Part shown: positions 1 through 9,032 of the stretch, piece after piece
Numbering within the stretch: position 1 is the first letter of the stretch
Layout: the number at the start of each line of letters is the position of its first letter
Source: Rhizobium sp. NFR07
GTDB lineage: Bacteria; Pseudomonadota; Alphaproteobacteria; Rhizobiales; Rhizobiaceae
NCBI RefSeq assembly: GCF_900111905.1
Contig: NZ_FOKM01000008.1
Location: 186,001-250,000 of the forward strand
DNA length: 64,000 nt
Reading direction: 5' to 3'
Made by a program: the position numbers and the translations under genes
The notes under the pieces: generated by a model
What the model saw: the letters and a program-made list of their open reading frames with translations, nothing else
Told to the model about the DNA's origin: nothing
Databases searched by the model: none

Positions 1-759
1 CCGACCGCGCCTCAGCGCTATGTCGGCCTGAAGAACTACGAGCGCCTGCTGGCCCTGCCGGAAATGCGCAATGCGCTCTGGAACACGCTCTACTACATCC
101 TCGGCCTTTTCCCGCTGTCCGTTATCCTGCCGCTTTTCGTGGCGATCTGGACACAGGATCTGACCGGCCGCGCGCGGATGATCTACCGCGCCATGATCTT
201 CGTGCCGATGATCGTCGCTCCCGTCGTCGCCGCCATCCTCTGGCGCTGGCTCCTGAACGAAGACCAGGGGCTGATCACGCTCGGGCTGGAATGGCTCGGT
301 TTCGATCGCATCGGCTTCCTCACCGATCCGAATTATGCGCTGGCGACGCTCACCTGGATTACCGGCTGGAAGCTGATCGGTTTTTCGACGCTCCTGTTTT
401 CCGCCGCCAATGCCGGCATCAACCCGTCCTATATCGAGGCGGCGCGCATCGACGGCGCCAGCCGCTGGGCAATCATCCGTGATATCCGCCTGCCGCTCCT
501 GTCGCCGACCATCCTGCTGCTGTCGATGATGACGATCCTCTTCGGCGCGCAGTGGAGCTTTGCCTATATCAACGTTCTGACCAATGGCGGCCCGCTAAAA
601 TCCACCACCAACATCTTCTACCTGCTGTGGGAATACGGTTTCGAGACCATGTCCGCCGGATGGAGCTCGGCGGCCGGCATGATCGCGTTTGCAGGGTTTG
701 CGCTGCTCGCCGCCGTCTGCATGGGGCTGACAAAGAGGTTCGCGGTCTATGACGACTGA
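1..759 (+). CDS. CUT1-type ABC transporter permease, MalF-like (5' partial)
   Basis: Inner-membrane channel subunit of a binding-protein-dependent importer of the sugar class. The frame is open from base 1, and the first visible residues (YVGLKNYERLL) are typical of the region before the first conserved core helix in MalF/UgpA-type permeases, so the true start lies to the left of the window. 252 residues are visible, with several hydrophobic segments. The EAA loop that contacts the ATPase is seen as EAARIDGASRWAIIRDIRLP near visible residue 146. The stop overlaps the next permease start by 11 bases, so the two are translationally coupled. The binding protein is presumably upstream, off the window. 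The substrate cannot be read from the sequence. Confidence 0.9.
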   Translation, partial: PTAPQRYVGLKNYERLLALPEMRNALWNTLYYILGLFPLSVILPLFVAIWTQDLTGRARMIYRAMIFVPMIVAPVVAAILWRWLLNEDQGLITLGLEWLGFDRIGFLTDPNYALATLTWITGWKLIGFSTLLFSAANAGINPSYIEAARIDGASRWAIIRDIRLPLLSPTILLLSMMTILFGAQWSFAYINVLTNGGPLKSTTNIFYLLWEYGFETMSAGWSSAAGMIAFAGFALLAAVCMGLTKRFAVYDD

Positions 760-1609
760 TACTTCCCGCGATCATTCCCCGTCAGGCGTTTCCTCCGGCA
801 GTGGTGCCCTGCGCAAGGTGGCCGTCCACGGCGTGATGATCTTCCTGTCGCTCGTGTCGATCTTCCCGATCTACTGGATGATCGTCACCTCGCTTCGGCC
901 GGAGAACGAGATTTTTTCGACCACACTCTGGCCATCGGACCCGACGCTCGAAAACTACGTCTTCGTGCTGACCCGCGTGCCGATGCTGCAGATGCTGGCC
1001 AACACCACCATCGTTGCTGCCGCGACGGCGGCGCTGCAGGTGGTCACCGGCCTTTTCGCCGCCTATGCGCTGGTGCGCTGGCGCATGCGGCTTGCCGGCG
1101 TCGTGCATGGCTTGATCGCGCTCTCCTGGCTGGTGCCGTTCCAGGTGACGATGATCCCGAACTACGTACTCGCCTCGCGGCTGGGTCTGCTCGACACGCT
1201 GACGGGCCTGATTGTGCCCAACGCCGCGCATGCCTTCGCCATCCTGCTGCTCTATCACGGCATGCGCTCCTTTCCGGTCGAGATCCTGGAAGCGGCGCGC
1301 ATCGACGGTGCGAAAAGCTGGAAGATCCTCTGGCAGATCATCACGCCCAATATGGGCGCACCGATCGCCTCGCTCTCGATCATCGCCTTCATCTCTGCCT
1401 GGAACGAATATTTCTGGCCGCTGCTTCTGTCGCGCAAGCCGGAAAACTCCGTCGTCCAGATCGGTCTGCAGATGTTCATGACCCAGGAGGGCAATCTCTG
1501 GGGGCCGCTGATGGCGGCCGCAGCACTCGCCAGCCTGCCGATCCTCGTCATCTACCTCTTGCTGCAGCGCCACGTCATCGAATCCTTCATGAAATCCGGA
1601 ATCCGTTGA
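749..1609 (+). CDS. CUT1-type ABC transporter permease, MalG-like
   Basis: Second channel subunit, 286 residues and about six membrane helices, the usual length for MalG/UgpE-type permeases. The N-terminal cytoplasmic tail is followed by a helix containing FPIYWMIVTSLRPENEIF, a common MalG signature. The EAA loop is EAARIDGAKSWKILWQIITP around residue 181. It overlaps the upstream permease by 11 bases and is followed at once by a phosphatase gene, so the three probably share a transcript. No ATPase is encoded next to this pair on the plus strand; it may lie upstream off the window, or be shared with one of the two ATPases further right. Confidence 0.92.
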   Translation: MTTDTSRDHSPSGVSSGSGALRKVAVHGVMIFLSLVSIFPIYWMIVTSLRPENEIFSTTLWPSDPTLENYVFVLTRVPMLQMLANTTIVAAATAALQVVTGLFAAYALVRWRMRLAGVVHGLIALSWLVPFQVTMIPNYVLASRLGLLDTLTGLIVPNAAHAFAILLLYHGMRSFPVEILEAARIDGAKSWKILWQIITPNMGAPIASLSIIAFISAWNEYFWPLLLSRKPENSVVQIGLQMFMTQEGNLWGPLMAAAALASLPILVIYLLLQRHVIESFMKSGIR

Positions 1610-1611
1610 AT

Positions 1612-2355
1612 ATGTTAGCTTATGACCGTCTGATCGCGCTCGATGGCGCCCATAACGTGCGCGACCTCGGCGGCTACAGGACCCGCGACGGAGGCCTGAC
1701 CCGCTGGCATTCGATCTTCAGGGGCGACGCTCTGCATGCTCTAAGCGAGGCCGATATGGCGGTCCTTCGCGACCATGACCTTTCGACCGTGATCGACCTG
1801 CGCAATGCGGCGGAAATCGCCTCGGAAGCAAACCCTTTCGATGGACACGCGCAGGTGCACTACATCAACACGTCGGTGTTTTCCGCGCTCGCACCGGTCG
1901 AGATGATGGCTGCGGACTATGCCGCCTTCGACATGGGCGACCGCTACTGCCAGGCGCTCGACAAATGCCAGGCATCTATCGCCGAAGTGCTGGGTACGAT
2001 CGCCGCGGCACCGGAAGGAGCGGTGCTCTTTCACTGCAGCGCCGGCAAGGATCGCACCGGCATCATCGCGGCTCTGCTGCTGGCCAATGCCGGCGTCAAC
2101 GAGACGACGATCATCGAGGATTATGCTTTGACCGGAACGATTTCCGGGCCGCTGATCGCCAATCTCCGCACACGGGCGCTGGCACGCGGCATCCCCGGCG
2201 AGCTCGCCGATATCGTCCTTGCCTCCGCTCCCCACAGCATGGCTCGCGCATTGGCGCATCTCGACGACGCCCATGGCGGCGTCCATCGCTACATGACGCG
2301 GATCGGGCTGAGTGTCGACGAGATCGAAAGCCTGAAGCGCCGATTGCTTGCCTGA
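1612..2355 (+). CDS. tyrosine-phosphatase-family protein (HC(X)5R cysteine phosphatase)
   Basis: A 247-residue cytoplasmic protein of the bacterial tyrosine/lipid phosphatase family (Y_phosphatase3-like). The P-loop is HCSAGKDRTG near residue 141, with nucleophilic Cys and phosphate-binding Arg, followed by a hydrophobic helix. The upstream DLR motif (VIDLRNAAE) and the opening NVRDLGGYRT are also typical. I use ATG 1612 rather than TTG 1606, which overlaps the permease stop. Close packing behind two ABC permeases suggests co-transcription. Members act on phosphotyrosine, phosphoinositides or small phosphorylated metabolites; next to an importer, a small-molecule substrate is plausible but inferred. 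It is convergent with the MetE-like gene to its right. Confidence 0.85.
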   Translation: MLAYDRLIALDGAHNVRDLGGYRTRDGGLTRWHSIFRGDALHALSEADMAVLRDHDLSTVIDLRNAAEIASEANPFDGHAQVHYINTSVFSALAPVEMMAADYAAFDMGDRYCQALDKCQASIAEVLGTIAAAPEGAVLFHCSAGKDRTGIIAALLLANAGVNETTIIEDYALTGTISGPLIANLRTRALARGIPGELADIVLASAPHSMARALAHLDDAHGGVHRYMTRIGLSVDEIESLKRRLLA

Positions 2356-2410
2356 GGTCGCATTGGCGCTGGCCGAAGTAGGCGGGGCGCGCGATACGCG
2401 CCGCCGGTTC

Positions 2411-3481
2411 TCAGATCATGCCCAGTTCCCGCTTCACGATCTTCGTGCCTTCCGCCAGCGCGCGGATCTTGCCGTAGGCGATATGGCGCGGCAGGAACCA
2501 CATACCGCAATCGGTCGAAGGATGCAGACGCTCGGACGGAACGACCTTCAACGCGGCGCGCAGCCGTGCCGCCACATGCTCCGGCGTTTCGATCTCGCGG
2601 CTGCCGAGATTGACGAGCCCGATCAGCACATGCTTGTCGCCGGTATGCGTCAGCAATTCGGGGCCATGTCCCGGCTGTTCGTATTCCAGGCTCATGCCCT
2701 GGACGGGCGAGGCGGCGATGATTTCGGCGACTTCGTGATAGGTCGGATTGGCGGTCTTGGATTCGGCATAGAGCGAATAGCCGTAGCAGGCATGCACGAT
2801 GACCGGCGTCGACAGATCCTCTACCAGCCGGGCCAGCAGCTCGACGCCGAATTCCCTGGCGCGGGAGAGTTTGAAATGGAAGGCCGGCTCGTCGATCTGG
2901 ATAACGGCCGGGCCGAGCTTTTCAAGCGCCAGCATTTCCCGGTTGATGGCAGCGGCGAGCGCCATCGCGGCTTCGCGCGGATTGCCATAATGATGGTCAG
3001 CCAGCCGGTCGAGCAGGGTGAGCGGGCCGACGACATTCACCTTCACCGGCCTTCGGGCGTGCGCGATCAGGAACTGCAGATGTTCCGCGGCGCTGGACCG
3101 AACCCATTCGATCGGTCCGACAATCTTCGGGTTGAGCTGGAAATGCTCCATCAGTTCGGTGACGTCGGCATTGCGCTTGCGCGTCTCAACCTCCGAGACA
3201 TAGGCCTGCTTTTCGGTGTCCATGATGTCGATACCTGACAGGCCGGCGAGGAAATGCCGGATATAGGCGACACGCTGCGCCTCGCCGTCGGTGACGATGT
3301 CGAGGCCGGCGCGTTCCTGTTCGTAGATTGCGAGCAATGCCGCATCCTGCTTCGCTTCTTCCAGAATTTCCGCTTCGGGCCGCCACCAGCTGCCGTCGAG
3401 ATGGTGGATGCGTTCATGGCGGCCGAGCCAATGGGGCTTGGCATAGGAACCGACGATCTGGGTGGAGAGCGGGCGCAGCAT
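2411..3481 (-). CDS. MetE C-terminal-domain-like methyltransferase, copy 1
   Basis: A 356-residue protein of the cobalamin-independent methionine synthase (MetE core, UROD/MetE barrel) superfamily. It is about half of full MetE and lacks the N-terminal barrel. The zinc ligands expected for thiol activation are visible: His230 and Cys232 (VHACYG), Glu266 (SLEYEQPGH) and Cys325 (STDCGMW). The substrate-binding IDEPA motif is at residues 196-200. An in-frame start 30 bases upstream (3511) is rejected because AGAGGA lies just before ATG 3481. It is the last gene of the operon starting at 7729, 71 bases after the binding-protein gene. Methyl donor and acceptor are unknown; synthesis of methionine from methyl-folate is only one possibility. 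Confidence 0.85.
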   Translation of the reverse strand: MLRPLSTQIVGSYAKPHWLGRHERIHHLDGSWWRPEAEILEEAKQDAALLAIYEQERAGLDIVTDGEAQRVAYIRHFLAGLSGIDIMDTEKQAYVSEVETRKRNADVTELMEHFQLNPKIVGPIEWVRSSAAEHLQFLIAHARRPVKVNVVGPLTLLDRLADHHYGNPREAAMALAAAINREMLALEKLGPAVIQIDEPAFHFKLSRAREFGVELLARLVEDLSTPVIVHACYGYSLYAESKTANPTYHEVAEIIAASPVQGMSLEYEQPGHGPELLTHTGDKHVLIGLVNLGSREIETPEHVAARLRAALKVVPSERLHPSTDCGMWFLPRHIAYGKIRALAEGTKIVKRELGMI

Positions 3482-3552
3482 TGGTCTGTCCTCTGTAAGA
3501 AAATGGAGCAAGGGACCGCCGCACCCTGCGGCGATCTCTGCGTGAAGCGTTG

Positions 3553-4827
3553 TTACTTGGCTGCCGGCATCTGGGCGCGGACCTCGGTGGTCATGTCCTT
3601 CAGCGCCTCTTCCGGGGTGACGTTCTGCTGCAGCAGGCGATCGACATTGTCGCGAATGGTGCGGACGATCTTGACGCTGTTGTCGCCGGGGAAAACGACC
3701 CAGGGCATGCCGTCCGGGACCTGGGCGACATCGGGCGCGCGCAGCGGATTCTTCTCGAAGTACGCCTTGACCGAGGGGATTTTATAGGCCGCCGAATTGA
3801 CCGGCGGATAGCCCTTGCCGTCGACGAGAATGGCCTGACCCTTGGGGCCGGTGGCGAAGCGGATGAAATCGAAGGCGATCCTCTGCTTTTCAACATCCTT
3901 GGAGAGAATGACGGCAGCCGCGCCGCCAACCGGGGTGCCGCGTGATTTTTCCGGATCGATGGCCGGGAAGACGCCGGTGCAGAACTCGAAATCCTTGCCG
4001 ACCTGACCGCTGAGCAGCGAGAGATATTCGGCGGCGTTGACGAACATGCCGACGCGACCGGTGGCAAAGCTCTGCGGCGCCGACGTAGACGTATAGGTCT
4101 GCTGCTGCATGCCGCTCGCCTTCACGAAGGCGTCGATCGCCTGCATGACCTTGAGCCCGGTCTCGTTGTCGAAGCCGATGTCCTTGCCGTCCTTGGTGAG
4201 AATGTCGCCGCCGGCGCTGTAGACCAGCGACTGGAACTGCCAGTCGTCATTGGTGGTGATCATGCCGCCCCAGATCTGCGGGTCGAGCGCGTGGATGCGG
4301 GCGGCGAGATCCGTATAGCCCTTCCAGTCGGTCGGCAGGTTCTTGCAGTCGCCGCCTGCCTTGCGGACCAGTTCGCCATTGGCGATCAGGATCGGCGTAC
4401 CGGTCAAAAAGGGCAGGCCGTAGACGTCGCCATCCATCGTTACGAGGTTCATCGCGGCCGGGATATAGCCCTGCGCCTCGAAGGCCGGCTGGCCCTCGTT
4501 CAGCTTGGAGAGATTGGCGACGAGGCCGCGCTTCACCAGGTCGGGATACTGGTTGTAACTGGAAAAATGCACGTCCGGCAGCTGGTTGACCATGGACTGG
4601 CGGATGATCGCCTCCTGGCCTTCCTCGTAATTGTTGCTGGGGACGCGCAACTTGACCGTTACATCGGGATGCTCGGCCATGAAGGCATCGGCGATGCCCT
4701 GATAGACCTTGGTGCGGCCGCCGAAGGCGTAATCAACGACGATCTCGGTCTTGGCGAAGGCCGAGGCGGCGCTGGTGGACAGGGTGAGGGCAAGGGCAGT
4801 GATCAGTTTCAAGGATGTTTTCGACAT
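3553..4827 (-). CDS. ABC transporter substrate-binding protein, CUT1 family
   Basis: A 424-residue periplasmic binding protein of the extracellular solute-binding family 1/8 type. It has a Sec signal peptide (basic MSKTSLK, hydrophobic core, cleavage probably after SAFA near residue 25). The mature part opens with EIVVDYAFGG and contains the internal ATGRVGMFV-like motif of CUT1 receptors (FATGRVGMFVNAAEYL). It captures the ligand for the permeases encoded immediately upstream. AGGAC precedes the start. It lies between the permease gene (24 bases away) and MetE-like copy 1. The ligand is not predictable; sugars, polyols and glycerophosphodiesters are all CUT1 substrates. Confidence 0.92.
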   Translation of the reverse strand: MSKTSLKLITALALTLSTSAASAFAKTEIVVDYAFGGRTKVYQGIADAFMAEHPDVTVKLRVPSNNYEEGQEAIIRQSMVNQLPDVHFSSYNQYPDLVKRGLVANLSKLNEGQPAFEAQGYIPAAMNLVTMDGDVYGLPFLTGTPILIANGELVRKAGGDCKNLPTDWKGYTDLAARIHALDPQIWGGMITTNDDWQFQSLVYSAGGDILTKDGKDIGFDNETGLKVMQAIDAFVKASGMQQQTYTSTSAPQSFATGRVGMFVNAAEYLSLLSGQVGKDFEFCTGVFPAIDPEKSRGTPVGGAAAVILSKDVEKQRIAFDFIRFATGPKGQAILVDGKGYPPVNSAAYKIPSVKAYFEKNPLRAPDVAQVPDGMPWVVFPGDNSVKIVRTIRDNVDRLLQQNVTPEEALKDMTTEVRAQMPAAK

Positions 4828-4851
4828 GGCTCAAGTCCTGGGTTCGAGGGC

Positions 4852-5685
4852 TTATCGGATGCTGGTGAGGCCGCGCACGAAGGTTCGCTGTGCAAGCAGG
4901 AATGCGAGGATGAGCGGTGCACTGATTACAGTGGCCGCCGCCATCAGCGCGCCGAAATCCGAACCGCTCTCCTGGTTGCGGAAGAAGACGACGCCGAGCG
5001 GCGGGGTGGCCATGGCGGGATCGGTGACGACGACCAGCGGCCAGTAGAGATCGTTCCAGTGCGCGACCATGGAAAACACTGCAAAGGCACCGATCGCTGG
5101 CCGCGCCGAGGGCAGCACGATGCGCCAGGCAATTTCGAACTCGCCGAAATTGTCGAGCCGGGCCGCCTCTATCACCTCCTGCGGAAAATGCAGGAAATGC
5201 TGGCGCAGCAGGAAAATGGCGAACGCGGAGATGATGAAGGGCAGAACGAGGCTGGCATAGGTATCGAGCAGGCCCGCATGGGCAAAGCCGAGATAGAGGA
5301 ACAGCGACGGAACCTGGATCGGCACCAGCAGACTGATCAGGATCAGCGAAAAGAACAGGCTGCGGCCACGGAACGGGATTCTGGCCAGCGCATAGGCCGC
5401 CGGCACGGCGATCAGCACCTGCAGCACGACGATCGCGCTGCAGACGACGATGCCGTTGACGAGGAAGCGCAGCATCGGCGTGTCGGAAAAGACGCGGCCG
5501 TAGTTTTCGGCCCCGCCCCATTGTTCGGGAAGGATATGCAGGCCGAACCGGAAGATTTCCTGCGGCGGCTTCAGCGATGTCAGCGCCATCCACAGGAAAG
5601 GCAGCAGCATGACAAGCGCCCCGAGCATCAGCACGGCATGGGATGCGATACTTGACACGAGACTGGAGGAGCTGCGCCGTCTCAT
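4852..5685 (-). CDS. CUT1-type ABC permease, MalG-like
   Basis: A 277-residue inner-membrane permease with about six helices. A cytoplasmic arginine/serine-rich start (MRRRSSSS) precedes helix 1; the MalG-like LPFLWMALTSLKPPQEIF follows. The EAA loop reads EAARLDNFGEFEIAWRIVLP around residue 186, with Asn-Phe where Gly-Ala is usual. The start overlaps the stop of the MalF-like partner by four bases (ATGA), showing translational coupling. It forms the channel with the 5682-6575 product and delivers the ligand bound by the 3553-4827 product. Confidence 0.92.
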   Translation of the reverse strand: MRRRSSSSLVSSIASHAVLMLGALVMLLPFLWMALTSLKPPQEIFRFGLHILPEQWGGAENYGRVFSDTPMLRFLVNGIVVCSAIVVLQVLIAVPAAYALARIPFRGRSLFFSLILISLLVPIQVPSLFLYLGFAHAGLLDTYASLVLPFIISAFAIFLLRQHFLHFPQEVIEAARLDNFGEFEIAWRIVLPSARPAIGAFAVFSMVAHWNDLYWPLVVVTDPAMATPPLGVVFFRNQESGSDFGALMAAATVISAPLILAFLLAQRTFVRGLTSIR

Positions 5686-6575
5686 CGGTTCGCCTCCCGC
5701 TGGCCGCCGAAGCGGGCCTGAGCCAGTGCGATAAGTGCCGTGACGGCAAGGAAGACGACAATCAGGGCCGCGGCATAGCCGATGTTGAAATACTGAAACG
5801 CCTGCACGTAGATCGAATAGAGAAGAACTTCCGTCGCTCCCTCCGGCCGCCCCTGCGTAATGACGGCGGCGACTTCGAAAACCCTCACGGCGCGGATCAT
5901 CGTGATGATGACGACGAAGAATGTCGTCGGGCCGAGCATAGGCCAGGTCACCATGCGGAACCGGTCCCAGCCGCTTTCGGCGCCGTCGACGGCTGAGGCG
6001 TCATAGAGGTCGCGTGGGATCGCGGAGAGACCCGCCATGAACAGCACCATGTTGAACCCGGTCAGTTCCCAGATGCCGATTGCCGCCATGGAATAGAGTG
6101 CCGTCTGCGGATTGCCGAGAAAATTTACCGAGGGCAGGCCGAGGGCAGCGAGGATCTGATTGAACAGCCCGACGGAGGGGTTCATCAGGAATTCCCAGAC
6201 GATCGCCATGGCGATGAAGGTGGATGCGACGGGCAGGAAATAGGCGACGCGATAGAACGGCTTCAGCCAGCCGCGGCTCTCGATGAGCAACGCTGCGCCG
6301 AGCCCGAGCCCGACCGAGCCGGGAACGACGATCAGCGTATAGGTGGCGGTGTTGGCCACGCTCTGCCAGAAGCGTGGATCGTTCCAGAGCGCTGCGTAAT
6401 TGTCGAAACCGGCAAAGCCGATCGCCTGCGTGCCGAGCCTATAGTCGGTGAGCGAAAAGCCGGCCGTCGCCAGCACAGGCAGGACGACGAGCAGGACGAG
6501 CAGCAATATGGCCGGTGCGGCGAGCATCAGGCCGACCCGCGCCTCAGCCCGTTTCTGAGCGGAAAGCGGCGTCAT
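5682..6575 (-). CDS. CUT1-type ABC permease, MalF-like
   Basis: A 297-residue inner-membrane permease with six predicted helices, within the usual MalF/UgpA length. It starts with a short cytoplasmic segment followed by a strongly hydrophobic helix rich in Leu and Val. The EAA-loop region is DASAVDGAESGWDRFRMVTW near residue 189. It overlaps the ATPase gene upstream (6572) and the MalG-like gene downstream by four bases each, so the operon is tightly coupled. It is paired with the product of 4852-5685. Confidence 0.92.
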   Translation of the reverse strand: MTPLSAQKRAEARVGLMLAAPAILLLVLLVVLPVLATAGFSLTDYRLGTQAIGFAGFDNYAALWNDPRFWQSVANTATYTLIVVPGSVGLGLGAALLIESRGWLKPFYRVAYFLPVASTFIAMAIVWEFLMNPSVGLFNQILAALGLPSVNFLGNPQTALYSMAAIGIWELTGFNMVLFMAGLSAIPRDLYDASAVDGAESGWDRFRMVTWPMLGPTTFFVVIITMIRAVRVFEVAAVITQGRPEGATEVLLYSIYVQAFQYFNIGYAAALIVVFLAVTALIALAQARFGGQREANR

Positions 6576-7729
6576 GATGCAGCCTTCGTTTTTACGGGCG
6601 CGTCTTGTCCCAGTCGCGCGCTGCCGGCTTCATCGAACACCAGGAGCTTTTGCGGGTCGAGTTTCAGGCCGACCTTGTCCCCGAGACGTCTCCGGGCTGC
6701 TGTCTCGTAACTTTCCCGGACGATGATCGGCTCGTCTGCGCCGGGCAGAGCGAGATGCATCAGAATGTCCGAGCCGAGATTTTCCATGTGCTGGATCGTG
6801 CCGGTGAGCCGCGCATCATCGGCACTGCAGATCAGCGCATCATGCGGACGGAAGGCGACTTGGACCCTGCTACCGGCAGATGATGGAACCTTGAAGTCGA
6901 CCGCGTGACCGAGCAGCGTCGGACGGCCGGTGCTGTCGACCTCGCCCGGCAACACGTTGATCCGTGGGCTGCCGATGAAGCGGGCGACACGCAGGTCGGC
7001 GGGATCGTGATAGACCTCGGACGGCGTGCCGATCTGAAGGACCCGGCCTTCCATGATGACCGCGATCCGGTCGGACATCGTCATCGCCTCCGCCTGATCA
7101 TGGGTGACGTAGAGGAAGGTCGCGCCGAGCCTTCGTTGCAGGGCCGAGATCTCGGCCCGCACCGTGTCGCGAAGCTTGGCGTCGAGATTGGAGAGGGGCT
7201 CGTCCATCAGGAAGGCCTTGGGATGGCGGACGATGGCATGGCCGAGCGCGACGCGCTGCCGCTGGCCGCCGGACAGTTGCGCCGGCTTGCGCTGAAGCAG
7301 GGCCGTTATCCCGAGCATGGCCGCGGTGGCCTCGATCTCCCGGCGGAATTCCGCCTCCTTGCGCCGCGCCTCGGGCAGCAGCCGGGCAAGGCCGAAGCCG
7401 CGCTGCAACTGCGTCAGCGATCGCTGCCGCAGCGGAGCGGCCATGTTGTCGTAGACCGAGAGATGCGGATAGAGCGCATAGGACTGGAACACCATGGCAA
7501 CGTCCCGGCGTCCCGGACGCTCGGCATCGACTGAACGGCCGCCGATCTCGATCGCACCGCCATCCTGATCCTCGAGGCCGGCGATGATCCGCAAGAGGGT
7601 GGATTTGCCGCAGCCGGACGGGCCGACCAGCGAGAGGAACTCGCCGTCCCGGATGTCGAGCGACACATTGCGCAGGATCGGCTGGCCCGAAAATCCCTTG
7701 CTGATGTCCCTGACGGTGATGGATGCCAT
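6572..7729 (-). CDS. ABC transporter ATP-binding protein, MalK/UgpC type
   Basis: A 385-residue cytoplasmic ATPase that powers the importer. It has Walker A GPSGCGKS (near residue 36), signature LSGGQRQRVALG, Walker [16 protein letters not shown], the H-loop in YVTHDQAEA, and a C-terminal TOBE/OB regulatory region. Between the Q-loop and the signature there is an extra charged segment (around QRSLTQLQRGFGLARLLPEA) that standard MalK lacks; a distinct subfamily of CUT1 ATPases carries it. It is the first gene of operon B (ATPase, two permeases, binding protein, MetE-like). The promoter region to its right has a TTGTCACAA palindrome 98 bases before the start codon. Confidence 0.93.
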   Translation of the reverse strand: MASITVRDISKGFSGQPILRNVSLDIRDGEFLSLVGPSGCGKSTLLRIIAGLEDQDGGAIEIGGRSVDAERPGRRDVAMVFQSYALYPHLSVYDNMAAPLRQRSLTQLQRGFGLARLLPEARRKEAEFRREIEATAAMLGITALLQRKPAQLSGGQRQRVALGHAIVRHPKAFLMDEPLSNLDAKLRDTVRAEISALQRRLGATFLYVTHDQAEAMTMSDRIAVIMEGRVLQIGTPSEVYHDPADLRVARFIGSPRINVLPGEVDSTGRPTLLGHAVDFKVPSSAGSRVQVAFRPHDALICSADDARLTGTIQHMENLGSDILMHLALPGADEPIIVRESYETAARRRLGDKVGLKLDPQKLLVFDEAGSARLGQDAPVKTKAAS

Positions 7730-7821
7730 GTCGATAAATGCCCGCAGCCTGTTTCGAAATCACTACGACCATAGGCAGGCAGAGATGGCCAAGACAGAGC
7801 CACTGCCGGCGGGCTCACCCG

Positions 7822-7835
7822 GCCACTTGTCACAA
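7822..7835. promoter_or_regulatory. candidate operator GCCACTTGTCACAA upstream of operon B
   Basis: The 14-mer contains the 9-bp palindrome TTGTCACAA (7827-7835). The identical 14-mer occurs at 13365-13378 in front of the sister operon, in the same orientation and at nearly the same distance from the start codon (98 versus 104 bases). It lies in the 149-base gap between the ATPase gene start at 7729 and the end of the next ATPase gene at 7879. A GntR/MocR- or LacI-type repressor site is inferred; no footprint is known. Confidence 0.5.
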
Positions 7836-7878
7836 TTCGGTCGCGCAACGGTTCGGTGTCGCAGCCATGCCGCAGCGG

Positions 7879-9027
7879 CTAGAGCGCGTCGCTGCCGTGG
7901 GCGCCGATGGCCACACCGTCCGTATCGAAGAACAGGATGCTTTCCGGCCGGATTCCGAGCTCCACGGCGTCATCGGTTCCGGCCCGCTCGGTCGTCCAGA
8001 CGAGCTCGTCGCTCAGATGCCGTCCCGCGAGTGCCGAAAGCTTTGCCGCGTCTGCCGAGCCTGCTTCGCTGCGGAAATGGACGTTCTGGGAATTGCCGAC
8101 GATTTCCCGGCGGATGACCTTTCCGCGCAGGACGAAATGATCCCGGTCGAGATCACAGGTGGGCCGAAGCATTTCCGGCCGCAATCCGACATAGATCTGC
8201 TCGCGGCCGGCAAGTGCTGTCCGGCATTCGCCCGGCAGATCGGCGAGCGGCAGCGATGCCTGCCCGATCTCGACCCTGTCATCGACGATGCGGCCGGCGA
8301 GAAAATTCGGCGGTGCAGTACCCAGAAAGGCGGCGGCGAAGATGTTTGCCGGGCGCTCGTAAATCTCTTGCGGCGGACCGACCTGCTGGACTTCGCCGTT
8401 GCGCATAATCACCAGACGGTCGGCCAGCGTCTGTGCCTCGACCTGGTCGTGGGTTACGTAGATCATCGTCGTGCCGAGACGCCGCTGCAGGTCGCGGATC
8501 TCGCCGCGCACATGGGTGCGAAGCGCGGCATCGAGATTGGACAGCGGCTCGTCGAGCAGGAAGAGGTCGGGCTCGCGGATGATCGCCCGGCCCATCGCGA
8601 CGCGCTGCTTCTGGCCGCCGGAAAGCTGCGATGGCCGGCGATCCAGCAGCTCGTCCAGTCGCAGCTGCCGGGCCACGGCGGAAACTTTCAGGACGATATC
8701 GGCCGCACGCAGTTTCTGGCGGCGCAGGGGGTAGGCCAGATTTTCGCGCACGCTCAGATGCGGATAGAGCGCGTAGTTCTGGAACACCATGGCAATGCGT
8801 CGGTGGCGGGGCTCGACATTGGTAATATCCCGTTCGCCGAGCAGGATCTGGCCATCATCGAGTTTCTCCAGCCCGGCGATGAGTTTCAGGAGTGTGGATT
8901 TTCCGCAGCCGGACGGGCCGACGAGAACGACCAGCTCGCCGGCCTGGGCGACGAGATCGAACGGTTTCAGCACCGCGCTGCCGGCGGCATAGCTCTTGGT
9001 GACGGACCGGAGGACGAGTTTGTGCAT
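7879..9027 (-). CDS. ABC transporter ATP-binding protein, MalK/UgpC type
   Basis: A 382-residue ATPase for the second complete importer. Walker A is GPSGCGKS (near residue 37), signature [12 protein letters not shown], Walker [16 protein letters not shown] and H-loop YVTHDQVEA; the C-terminal third is the TOBE-type domain. The reading frame is open to 9327, but that part is a shadow of the permease gene; the family start is [16 protein letters not shown] at 9027, five bases from the permease stop. Unlike the operon B ATPase it has no extra segment before the signature, so the two are divergent paralogues rather than a recent copy. It is the last gene of operon A. Confidence 0.93.
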   Translation of the reverse strand: MHKLVLRSVTKSYAAGSAVLKPFDLVAQAGELVVLVGPSGCGKSTLLKLIAGLEKLDDGQILLGERDITNVEPRHRRIAMVFQNYALYPHLSVRENLAYPLRRQKLRAADIVLKVSAVARQLRLDELLDRRPSQLSGGQKQRVAMGRAIIREPDLFLLDEPLSNLDAALRTHVRGEIRDLQRRLGTTMIYVTHDQVEAQTLADRLVIMRNGEVQQVGPPQEIYERPANIFAAAFLGTAPPNFLAGRIVDDRVEIGQASLPLADLPGECRTALAGREQIYVGLRPEMLRPTCDLDRDHFVLRGKVIRREIVGNSQNVHFRSEAGSADAAKLSALAGRHLSDELVWTTERAGTDDAVELGIRPESILFFDTDGVAIGAHGSDAL

Positions 9028-9032
9028 GGCGT

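Noticed and set aside
4291..5655. 454-codon plus-strand frame over the binding-protein and permease genes
   Set aside because: Antisense to two clear ABC genes and crosses their boundary; low-complexity translation.
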